A model generated the notes under the pieces. The model did no database searches. It saw only the letters and a list, made by a program, of their open reading frames with translations, and was not told the DNA's origin. A stretch of DNA of 64,000 nucleotides from Absicoccus porci (lineage in GTDB: Bacteria; Bacillota_I; Bacilli_A; Erysipelotrichales; Erysipelotrichaceae), in NCBI RefSeq assembly GCF_003725415.1, contig NZ_RJQC01000001.1:645362-709361 (forward strand), given 5' to 3'. The position numbers and the translations under genes are program-made. This document shows positions 27,876 to 36,404 of the stretch, piece by piece; positions within the stretch are counted from its first letter, which is position 1, and each line of letters starts with the position of its first letter.

Positions 27876-27929
27876 TAATATATGTTTAAATACTTGTTTC
27901 TGCATTATTTCTATTATAAAATGAAATAT

Positions 27930-28655
27930 ATGAAGATATATTATTATTGTCCAAAGGATAGAAAACTGACAGAAGCTATGAAAGTGCTCGCAAATGCTTT
28001 GTATGCATCTCATGAAGATATCGAATTTACTGATCTGAAGCCATGGGAAAATTTGGATACTTTTAGAGACACGACCGTATGTTTTTACGATGCGATAGAC
28101 TTGTTTCCAGAAGCATTTCCATATATCGGTATTGGAGCAAAACATGACTTTTTAATTGCCCAAAGAGAGGATCTGGGAGATCTTGATATTTCAAAATTAG
28201 CGGATCGCTGTCTGCAATTATTTCAAAATCAAACTAAGGTCATATTTGAACGCGGTTCGCAATGCAATATGGACTTTATCATGAAATTGGAAGCAGACTT
28301 TGATTCAAGAAACAAGGTCTATTCCAATCAAAAAAAAGACAGATATAAACAGCTGCTGGAATATATGATCCGTCACTATCTGTTAGAAAAGCAGCGTCTC
28401 TCAGCGTATATACTGACAAGAAAAGTTGCATCGGAACTGAACGAAAGCCATATGGGAATCAAAAAAGGACAGCGGCTTACGACCAAAAAATCCGTATTGA
28501 TGAAAAAACAGATCCTGCAATTAAGCAAAGATTTCAATGGAAGCTTGCCCGATACAGAATTGATGAAAGAATTAGGCATCGCCAGAAACACGTATTATAA
28601 ATACAAGCGTGAGCTTCGCAAAGAATCAGGAAATACTCACAACAAAGAACAATAA
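27930..28655 (+). CDS. Resolvase-like DNA-binding protein without catalytic residues
   Basis: A protein of 241 residues from the ATG at 27930 (three or more codons longer if earlier ATGs are used). The C-terminus (KKGQRLTTKKSVLMKKQIL, then SKDFNGSLPDTELMKELGIARNTYYKYKREL) is the hinge and HTH of small serine recombinases. The N-terminus starts like one (MKIYYYCPKDRKL beside MKIGYxRVSTxDQ), but the nucleophile serine is proline and the DRLGR-type arginines cannot be found. It therefore probably binds DNA without recombining it. It is divergent from tniQ. No ribosome binding site is visible, and a -10-like TATAAA lies ten bases upstream, so translation may be leaderless. Confidence 0.6.
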   Translation: MKIYYYCPKDRKLTEAMKVLANALYASHEDIEFTDLKPWENLDTFRDTTVCFYDAIDLFPEAFPYIGIGAKHDFLIAQREDLGDLDISKLADRCLQLFQNQTKVIFERGSQCNMDFIMKLEADFDSRNKVYSNQKKDRYKQLLEYMIRHYLLEKQRLSAYILTRKVASELNESHMGIKKGQRLTTKKSVLMKKQILQLSKDFNGSLPDTELMKELGIARNTYYKYKRELRKESGNTHNKEQ

Positions 28656-28892
28656 CTGCATTATCTGTTTTAGATGCTATTTCTATCAATGCTGTATGAT
28701 CTTTACAATTTGAATCAATATCGTCTCTTTACATATATATTATTTCTCTTATTTTTTGTGAAAACAATGGATCATTTTATGTGTGTCCAAAATTCTACAC
28801 AGATAGTCATGTATAATTAATATAATATTGACTTTATGAAAAAGACGTGATTTGTGTGAGTAAAGCTAAGCATAATGCGTAAGGCAACAAGT

Positions 28893-28925
28893 AAAAAAGC
28901 ATAGCACTCAACACGAATGCTATGC
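28893..28925 (-). terminator. Terminator after hsdR
   Basis: On the minus strand a perfect 8-bp stem (GCATAGCA/TGCTATGC, 28925-28899) is followed by six T residues. It closes the damaged type I operon. The stretch 28656-28892 holds no gene that I can see. Confidence 0.85.
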
Positions 28926-28932
28926 CATATTT

Positions 28933-31646
28933 TTATATCGTTGGTGCGATACCTTGATATTTATTAAAGAATCCTTTTAATTTGTCGATAACAACATGTT
29001 TTTTCTTGGCTCGATTCCCTCCACCGCCGAAACGGCTCATTGGCGGCATCAGAGAATCAATGCCTGTACCCGTCTCTTTGATCATGCCATCGGAAAATGA
29101 ATTATGGATAAATTTTTCTGTTTCTTTTGGCTTTAACCGTTCATCCGCAACGATCTGATCCAGATCCTTTATCATTTGTTCACTGACATAGGATTTCCAG
29201 GACGAAATGACATCATCAACCTCATTGACAGTACTGATAAAATCATCGATCAATTCTTTCTTGCTTCGCAGTTCTGAACTGGAATCTACTGCTTTACGAA
29301 TCGTGATCAATAGATCCTTGTCTTCACAATGATCTTCTTTATATTTTTCGACAAGCATCAGGATGTAATCAATGTTGACCTCGATCTGACGGATCAATTC
29401 CGTTTCGAAAACCAGATCATCAGCAATGTCTTTTTTATCTTTTATCTTTGGAGTCAATGAATCATGGATATCCTGATATCTTCCCATATAATCCTGGAAA
29501 TCACGTTCAGAAATGATCTCATTTCCTTTAAAATCATCGAATGATGAAAGCAAATTCCGCATACGAAGAATAGCACCAAATAATGTGACAAATTCTTTCT
29601 GATTGTTTTCACCAGTAATTCGTGGATCAGATAATGGAAATTTACTGCATAATTTTTCGATCATCTCTACATATCCTGGATTGTGTTTGCCATTTTCATC
29701 AAATCCATTGTAGTAATCGGTGAATCGTTTCATCAATACGATACCGCCAGCATCTTTATCGCCAAACAACGAGATCGCATCATCAACTTCTTTTTGCAGA
29801 TTACGGAAACAAACGATATTTCCAAATGTCTTGATCGAATTGAGGATACGATTGGTCCGGCTGAATGCCTGGATCAGTCCATGCATCTTCAAGTTCTTAT
29901 CGACCCATAATGTATTCAATGTCGTTGCATCAAAACCGGTCAAAAACATATTGACCACGATCAAAAGGTCCAGTTCCCTATTCTTCATGCGAAGAGAAAC
30001 GTCTTTATAATAATTCTGGAATTTATCACTGGATGTATCATAATTCGTGTTGAACATCTCATTATAATCTTTGATCGCATTTTCCAAGAAATCACGGCTT
30101 GATGCATCCAGATTGTTCGTATCTTCTGAATTTTCTTCATCCAGAGCACCGATCATCTTCACTTCTTCATTGGGAGCATAACTGTATATTGTTGCGATAC
30201 GCAATTTCTTGGAAGGGTCTTTTGCCATCTGCCGTTTGAATTCTGTGTAATACATCTTTGCTGCATCTACGAATGAGTAGGTGTGCCTGTAAAACCAAAC
30301 AAATGATACTTCTTGAAATTCTTAACGATCAGCTTATGCATATCACCAAACTGTGACCGATGACATTCATCAAAGATCACAACGATATGTTTAGAATAGA
30401 CCGGATGTTTGGGATTCTTCTTGCAGAAAGTCGATAATTTCTGGATCGTTGTGATGATGATCTTCGCATTTGGATCTTCCAGTTGCCGTTTCAACACAGC
30501 CGTTGAAGTATTGCTGTTGGCAGCTCCTTTTTCAAAACGATCGTATTCTTTCATTGTCTGATAATCCAGATCCTTACGGTCTACAACAAACAATACCTTA
30601 TCGATATACGGAATCTGTGTTGCCAATCGGGCTGTTTTGAATGAAGTCAATGTTTTCCCCGATCCGGTTGTATGCCAGATATATCCCCCACCGGCAACCG
30701 TACCGTATTTCTTATAATTATTCGCAATCTCAATACGATTCAAGATCCGTTCAGTTGCCGTGATCTGATAAGGACGCATGACCATCAATAAATTTTCAGA
30801 TGTAAAGATGCAATATTTTGTTAATACAGCCAACAATGTATGCCGATTAAAGAAAGTTCGTGTAAAATCAAACAAATCTGGAATGATCTTATTGTTGGCA
30901 TCTGACCAGAAAGATGTAAATTCAAAGCTGTTGCTTGTTTTATTCTGTCTGGTTCGGCTGGATCTGGCATCACTGATTGCATTGGAACGCGTACTATTAG
31001 AGTAATACTTGGTATTAGTACCATTCGAAATGACAAAGATCTGTACATATTCATACAGACCACATCCAGCCCAGAAAGAATCTCGTTGATAGCGATCAAT
31101 CTGATTGAATGCTTCGCGAATTGGTACACCACGCCTTTTCAATTCAATATGAACCAAAGGCAATCCATTAACAAGAATCGTTACATCATAGCGATTATCG
31201 TATCTTGCACCATTTTCTTTTCCATTCTCATACTGATTGATGACCTGTAGATAATTGTTCTGAATATGAGTCTTATCGATCAAACGAATGTTTTTTGATG
31301 TACCATCATCACGTTTTAATACTTGTACATAGTCTTCCTGAATTTTCCGAGTCTTTTCTATGATATGTTCGTTTGGATTAGCAATTGATTCATTAAAGAA
31401 TCGTTTCCATTCATCCGAAGAAAATTGATAGTCATTCAATCTTTCAATTCGATCTCGCAAATTATTGATCAAATCATTTTCAGAATGAATGGGTAAATAA
31501 TCATAACCCTGTTCGGTCAACATCTGGATAAATTCTTTTTCTAGATCTGCTTCATTTTGATAATTATTGACCCGTTTTTTATTTGATTTATATTCAGTAA
31601 TGACTGTATTTTTCGTCGTTTCAGCAACAATATTAAAATAGGACAT
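28933..31646 (-). pseudogene. hsdR: hsdR with internal deletion (type I restriction subunit)
   Basis: Two adjacent frames make up one damaged HsdR. The first (31646-30267) has the nuclease domain (VTILVNGLPLVHIELKRRG), Walker A WHTTGSGKTLTSFK, FDECHRSQFG and LFGFTGTPTHS, then stops. The second (30255-28933) begins in another frame at VDAAKMYYTEFKRQ and holds the late helicase motifs (LLIVVNMFLTGFD, LIQAFSRTNR) and the C-terminal region. In intact HsdR the TGTP motif is followed by roughly 150 or more residues (the FGDxLHxY region and the second RecA domain start) before VDAAK; these are missing here. The protein cannot cut or translocate as it stands. The start uses GGAGG eight bases before ATG at 31646. 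Confidence 0.85.
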
Positions 31647-31661
31647 GGACATCACCTCCAA

Positions 31662-32006
31662 TTAAATCAATGACATAATCACTAAAACTCTATAAATAAA
31701 TAATTCTATTGTTGCAATAAATCCGAGCCACATAAAGACTTTATTGGCTATTTTACCTGCTATAGAATTACAAATACCCCATTTAAAGAAATGGTCCAGA
31801 ACAAAAACAATACCCAAAGTTCCGAATGCTAATAATTCTCCAATTAATGCATCTGCATGATAATCATTATCTAATGTATCAACATCCGCTAAAACTCCTC
31901 CGATAGCTCCACCAGCAATTGCTATCGCACATTCAGCTGGAGTATTTATACTTGTAAAGGCTAAAGCATCTGCCATACCTACAGTTAGATGGGTTTTAGA
32001 CATCAT
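31662..32006 (-). CDS. Small membrane protein, YdjM/DUF457-like front part
   Basis: A 114-residue protein between hsdR and the half-hsdS. The front (MSKTHLTVGMADALAF...GGAIGGVLADVDTLD) resembles YdjM-type membrane proteins (PF04307), where a conserved His and GGxLPDID motif suggest a metal-dependent hydrolase. Two or three membrane segments follow (LIGELLAFGTLGIVFVLDHF and FMWLGFIATIELFIYRVLV). It is shorter than typical members. What it does inside a restriction operon is unknown. Confidence 0.55.
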   Translation of the reverse strand: MMSKTHLTVGMADALAFTSINTPAECAIAIAGGAIGGVLADVDTLDNDYHADALIGELLAFGTLGIVFVLDHFFKWGICNSIAGKIANKVFMWLGFIATIELFIYRVLVIMSLI

Positions 32007-32022
32007 AATTCATTATCACCTT

Positions 32023-32616
32023 TCATTTTAATTCTTTAAATGTCAATAATTGATTTCGATAGTATTCATATCGCTTTTGATTGGCTTCAATCTCTGCAGG
32101 AATTCCAGCACTTAGATCATTGCAAAGGTCATCAAATTTATCGAGAATTGCAACAATCTCTTTTTGTCTTTCTATGGTAGGAATTGTAAATGTGTAATTC
32201 ATTACCGCTTTTTTATCTCCACGCGGCATTTTAGCACCCTTTGCATATTGCATATCATAATCAAAAAACGACTCAGAAGACAAAACATAATATAGAAATT
32301 TTGAAGTTACTATTTGATTATTTTTAATTGTAATATCTAAAACGTCACCGTTTGTACCACCATCGTTTTTGGCCAGCCATATTTTTCTTAAATATGGTCT
32401 GATATTACCAATCAACACATCTCCTTTGTGATAATTAATAAGTCTTCCCTCTGTAGGAACATATTCTGATTTTTTGATTCCTGCCTTGTTTTGAAGTAAA
32501 TTATCAACCCCAACATATGTTGAAGCATCCAAAAGTGAAGCATCAATTCGTTCCTTTTGATATTCAGCTATATCACTTAATAAAACATTTGCATATCCGA
32601 ACACGTACTGAAGCAA
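32023..32616 (-). CDS. Half-size HsdS (one target-recognition domain)
   Basis: A frame of 197 residues starting at TTG (32616), with no good ribosome binding site. It has one target-recognition domain (VLLSDIAEYQKERIDASLL...GNIRPYLRKIWLA) and one closing helix region (IPTIERQKEIVAILDKFDDLCNDL...[13 protein letters not shown]). The frame stays open upstream through the 7-bp repeat into hsdS, and loss of one repeat unit would join it to hsdS. It is best read as the switchable third domain of hsdS rather than as an independent gene. Confidence 0.75.
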   Translation of the reverse strand: MLQYVFGYANVLLSDIAEYQKERIDASLLDASTYVGVDNLLQNKAGIKKSEYVPTEGRLINYHKGDVLIGNIRPYLRKIWLAKNDGGTNGDVLDITIKNNQIVTSKFLYYVLSSESFFDYDMQYAKGAKMPRGDKKAVMNYTFTIPTIERQKEIVAILDKFDDLCNDLSAGIPAEIEANQKRYEYYRNQLLTFKELK

Positions 32617-32617
32617 C

Positions 32618-33913
32618 TTAATCAGATTCCTTCGTTGTTCGTTGTTCGTTGTTCGTTGTTCGTTGTTCGTTGTTCGTCAAGATGGTGTTGCCATTCTCAG
32701 CGAATGTCAAGAGCTGATTACGATAAAATTCATATTGTTTTTGTCGTGCTTCTATTTCAGCAGGCAAACCAATATTCAAATCAGAACAAATAGAGTTAAA
32801 GTTGTCGAGAACTTCAACTAGACGATTTTGTACCTCCAAAGAAGGTAAAGGAACTTCAATATTGGCTAATGTATTCGGAGTAACTTCAATTACTTTTGTG
32901 CCATGTGCTAGTTTTTTCTTTTGCTTGAAGAAAGCATTTGAAGAAAAGTAATAAGACAAATATTTAGCATTTTGTTGATGACTAATAATTGCTGTATGTC
33001 CGCTAACAGCTATATCTTTATCTCCTAACCACGCTACAGATTTGCAAACATCTTCAATATTTTCACTTGTAACAGCCATAACAATATCATTTTTCTTGGC
33101 TTTTTTTGAATTGCTATATGCTTCTTCATTGATTGTTGTCAATGTTGTATCAGCATATGTTCCATAATGGGTATAAATTTGACCATAATGAATACAAGGT
33201 AAACCATTATCAACAAAGTCTTTCTTTTGAAAATTACCTCCACGACTAATTACAGCAAATTCTCCTAATTTTATTTTAGGAATTTCTGCATTATTATTTA
33301 GCAAAGTATCTCTATAATATTCATACTGCTTCTTCCGAGCTGCAAGCTCGGCTGATAGCAGCGTGAACTCGTCCAATATACGGACAATTTCACGCTGTAC
33401 CGGCAGGGCCGGTAGCGGAACCTTAACTCTACTCATTTTATCTTTCGAAACATTAAAACGAGTAACTCCATTTGCAGTTTTCCTAATTTGATAGCGTAGA
33501 TTATCAGATCTAAACAAGTGTTTAGCAAAATCTGGAATTAATATTTCAGGATTATCTAATCTAAAGAAAAAACAAAAACTATTTAAATATAAAGGTTCAG
33601 TCGGTTGTTCGGTAATAACCGATGAAAATCCGCATTCATCCGGCGTTTCAGAAGAACCAGTAAAAATAATGTCTCCTAACTTTAACGTTCTTTGGTTTTC
33701 TTCTTCTGATATTTTTACTCTATCAGAAGGATGAATATCCAAAGCAGGGTTTTGATAAACATTTTTATATGAAATAAAAACAGCATTTCCATCAACAAAA
33801 TCTTTCTTTGACTTACCAGTGATTCCACCATAAAAATGACCTAATTCACCAAGCGTTTTAAATTTCACGCCATCCGGACAGTATTCCTGAATTAAATCGT
33901 CTAATCTACTCAT
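32618..33913 (-). CDS. hsdS: HsdS specificity subunit with phase-variable 3' end
   Basis: A 431-residue specificity subunit that picks the DNA sequence for a type I system. Two target-recognition domains are seen ([22 protein letters not shown] and [21 protein letters not shown]), each followed by a conserved helix ([34 protein letters not shown]). The last 20 residues are encoded by the GAACAAC repeat and read [15 protein letters not shown] before a stop. The start overlaps the hsdM stop (ATGA). With five repeat units it would run on into the downstream half-hsdS and gain a third domain. Confidence 0.88.
   Translation of the reverse strand: MSRLDDLIQEYCPDGVKFKTLGELGHFYGGITGKSKKDFVDGNAVFISYKNVYQNPALDIHPSDRVKISEEENQRTLKLGDIIFTGSSETPDECGFSSVITEQPTEPLYLNSFCFFFRLDNPEILIPDFAKHLFRSDNLRYQIRKTANGVTRFNVSKDKMSRVKVPLPALPVQREIVRILDEFTLLSAELAARKKQYEYYRDTLLNNNAEIPKIKLGEFAVISRGGNFQKKDFVDNGLPCIHYGQIYTHYGTYADTTLTTINEEAYSNSKKAKKNDIVMAVTSENIEDVCKSVAWLGDKDIAVSGHTAIISHQQNAKYLSYYFSSNAFFKQKKKLAHGTKVIEVTPNTLANIEVPLPSLEVQNRLVEVLDNFNSICSDLNIGLPAEIEARQKQYEFYRNQLLTFAENGNTILTNNEQRTTNNEQRTTKESD
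32631..32675 (-). repeat. 7-bp tandem repeat (GAACAAC) x6 in hsdS
   Basis: On the minus strand six complete GAACAAC units plus GAA run through the last codons of hsdS. Seven is not a multiple of three, so each unit gained or lost changes the reading frame. No frame through the repeat contains a stop. Confidence 0.95.
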
Positions 33914-34995
33914 AATGTCTCTCCATTTTCGATCTCAGCAATGATCTTATCGATCTCATCACGTAGTTTCTGCTCACGAGCAACAATTTCTTTTATTTCA
34001 GCATTCAATTTAACGATATCAACCTTTTCTCTTGTATCTTCTGGTTCTACATAAGTTGATACAGATAAGTTATATTCATTTTCCTGAATTTCTTTGCCAA
34101 TAGCCAAATGAGCAAAGTGCTCTACTTCTTCCCTTTTGGCAAAGGTTTCTACAATCTTATCGATATTTTCATCGGTTAAAATATTATTGTTTGTTGCTTT
34201 TGTGAATTCATTTGAAGCATCAATAAATAAGATATTTGAATCCTTTTTATCTTTCTTTAAGACCATGATGCAGGTAGCAATCGAAGTACCAAAGAAAAGA
34301 TTACTTGGTAGCTGAATTACGCAGTCAATGAAGTTTCCATCTACCAAATACTGTCGAATCTTCTTTTCTTTACCACCTCGATACATAATGCCAGGAAAAC
34401 AAACGATTGAAGCAACGCCATTAGGTGCTAACCATGACAAACTATGCATGATAAAAGCCAGATCCGCTTTGCTTTTTGGTGCTAATACACCTGCAGGAGA
34501 AAATCGAGGATCATTGATCAGTGTTGCATCATCATCCCCTACCCATTTTATTGAATAAGGCGGATTGGAAACAATCAGTTCAAACGGTTCGTCATCCCAA
34601 TGTTTTGGGTCAATCAATGTATCACCACACTGAATGTCAAACTTATCAAATTCGATATTATGAAGGAACATGTTGATGCGACAAAGATTGTATGTTGTGA
34701 TATTGATTTCTTGTCCAAAGAAACCTACACGAACAGCATCTTTGCCTAATACTGCTTCAGATTTAAGAAGTAGCGACCCTGAACCGCACGCGGGATCTAT
34801 CAAGACGCAATCTTTGATACAAGCATATATGTAGTTGAAAGCCCAGAAACAGCGTGAAATAGCGCTATTTCTGGGTTCTTTCCTGTATGTAGGGCCACTT
34901 TGATAGCAGCCCATTTTGGCATTTTGTGTTCGGTATGCTGTTGTTTCTGCTACCAAAGCGACACCTCTTTTATCAATAATTAAAAAGTATGGCAA
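33910..34995 (-). pseudogene. hsdM: hsdM lacking its N-terminal half
   Basis: The homologous part begins abruptly at [16 protein letters not shown] (SAM motif I, about 34797) and runs through [23 protein letters not shown] (NPPY) and the C-terminal coiled region to the stop at 33910. Normal HsdM has about 150-200 residues before this point, including the helical HsdM_N domain and the QFFTP-type segment; these are absent. The 65 residues read in front ([20 protein letters not shown]...) do not look like HsdM and look like foreign sequence read through. The methylase is therefore probably dead. The junction marks the border with the neighbouring defence operon. Confidence 0.75.
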
Positions 34996-35006
34996 AATTA
35001 AAAGGT

Positions 35007-35333
35007 TTAATCCTGCAAAGTTTCAACCATACGTTCCAACAAGGAATCAACCTGACCGGCCTGCTTTCTTCTTGCAAAAGAGCCATTACTAAAATGGTCT
35101 TCTCTCAGCAAAGCAGTAAGCAATGCTGTACAAAGCTCATAATCAGCAGTAGGGACACGCTGAAGTTCCTCATTGCAGTTAATTGGTTCAGTTACCATAT
35201 AATCAGAATAATTTACCTTTAGGTCTCCTAACTGTTCTAGCAGGTCGTAATAAACAGACTCATTTCCCGGATGGGACAAAACTGCTTGAATAGCTTTTAT
35301 TTTATCTTGATTGTTCACAAGCCGTCCTCCCAT
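35007..35333 (-). CDS. DUF6508-like small protein
   Basis: A 108-residue cytosolic protein whose central part ([22 protein letters not shown]) and end ([15 protein letters not shown]) I recognise from a family annotated as DUF6508. It starts one base after the mcrC stop, so it is the last gene of the defence operon. The family often lies next to restriction genes; no function is established. The assignment is from recall. Confidence 0.6.
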   Translation of the reverse strand: MGGRLVNNQDKIKAIQAVLSHPGNESVYYDLLEQLGDLKVNYSDYMVTEPINCNEELQRVPTADYELCTALLTALLREDHFSNGSFARRKQAGQVDSLLERMVETLQD

Positions 35334-36404
35334 CTAATTAGCTTTTATAATGCCGGTAAAGTGTGCTTCCGCAATTCTATCCATCTGTGCGGCAATCTCT
35401 GAAAACGGTAGATTCAAATCAAGCGTCTTTACACTTATTTGACTACCGTGCATCTGATACACGTTGTCCGGCTGGATTTCTTCTTCCGTTTTAGCATAAA
35501 GAAGCATACCTGAAACTGTATTATCTTCTTCTCCAAATTGATAGCTGCGATTTTTTACATAGGTAAAAATCTGATACAGGTTGTTTGAATGAAGAGTATG
35601 CTTATCAAACTGGACTTGTGTCGTGTGGCTATAGTATTTTGCATCAATGATAAGCACCGTATTTCCACGCTGTAGATGAATATCACTTTGCATAACCGGA
35701 AGCATAGTCCCAACGCCATCATCAAGTGCCCACGGAATCTGTGATGCACTGACAGACAAAGCTGGATAATGTCTGCTGTAATACTCCAGAATAAATTTTT
35801 CATACAGCCTGCACATACGCTGCTCATCTACAAAGGATGCCAATCTATAATCACCTGCATCTGTCGTAATAAGCATTCCTTCAATAATCAACTGACAGAT
35901 ACTAACCAGCATTCTATACGTTTGATTATTACGCTGAAAACGAATGGACGACCATTTTATCCCTGTGGGCTCAATAACATCCACATTGGAAAAGTACAGC
36001 ATTTTTTTCTTCAAGTCATCCTTGTACTTTGCTTGCACTTTTCCGTTTCGCAGAAGGAGCATCACTGTCGTTTTCAGGATTTGGTTTAACGTATTATTTT
36101 CTGACAGTTCATCAAAATCGCAGGTGAGCACTCTTTCATGTGCCAGCTTATTTTTTATTGTACCCGGCATATTTATTTTACCACGCATAACAGGCAGCTC
36201 TTCCTGACGGCTTATATATTCTCTGTATAGGCCCTGCTTTAACTGCAACCCTATGCCTTTAGCTAGGATTGCAGCCAGCAGATTATACATTTCATCAAAA
36301 GACTCCACTGCAACATCATCGTAGGTCTCCTGATTCAGCGTCTGAAAGGCGTAAGAAAGCATGTGATAAATATTATTGATTAGAATGCTTTTATCCTTTG
36401 TCAT
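35334..36404 (-). CDS. mcrC: McrC nuclease subunit
   Basis: A 356-residue McrC. It supplies the nuclease of the McrBC type IV system, which cuts modified DNA. The N-terminal DUF2357/McrC region (LINNIYHMLSYAF, LQLKQGLYREYISRQEELPVMRGKI) is followed by a PD-(D/E)xK core with MQSDIHLQRGNTVLIIDAKYY near residue 240. The ATG at 36404 overlaps the mcrB stop (ATGA), which fixes the start; the longer frame is not needed. Confidence 0.9.
   Translation of the reverse strand: MTKDKSILINNIYHMLSYAFQTLNQETYDDVAVESFDEMYNLLAAILAKGIGLQLKQGLYREYISRQEELPVMRGKINMPGTIKNKLAHERVLTCDFDELSENNTLNQILKTTVMLLLRNGKVQAKYKDDLKKKMLYFSNVDVIEPTGIKWSSIRFQRNNQTYRMLVSICQLIIEGMLITTDAGDYRLASFVDEQRMCRLYEKFILEYYSRHYPALSVSASQIPWALDDGVGTMLPVMQSDIHLQRGNTVLIIDAKYYSHTTQVQFDKHTLHSNNLYQIFTYVKNRSYQFGEEDNTVSGMLLYAKTEEEIQPDNVYQMHGSQISVKTLDLNLPFSEIAAQMDRIAEAHFTGIIKAN

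Larger units (their letters stand above)
21742..28655. mobile_element. Tn7-like transposition module (ends not proven)
   Basis: This stretch holds four minus-strand transposition genes in the order tniQ, tnsA, tnsB, tnsC (reading direction) plus a divergent resolvase-like gene. TnsA with TnsB defines a cut-and-paste Tn7-type element, TnsC is the ATPase that links target choice to transposition, and the small TniQ is the only target selector. There is no long TnsD, no TnsE and no Cas gene or CRISPR array in the window. The left limit is placed at the TGTGAAAAC after the hydrolase terminator, because candidate TnsB sites start there. No matching right end was recognised up to 50 kb, so the defence genes to the right may or may not be cargo. 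Confidence 0.8.

Noticed and set aside
28776-28810. Insertion-sequence end (TGTGTCCAAAATTCTACACA)
   Set aside because: It looks like the tip of some IS families, but no transposase and no partner repeat is nearby; one imperfect palindrome is not enough.
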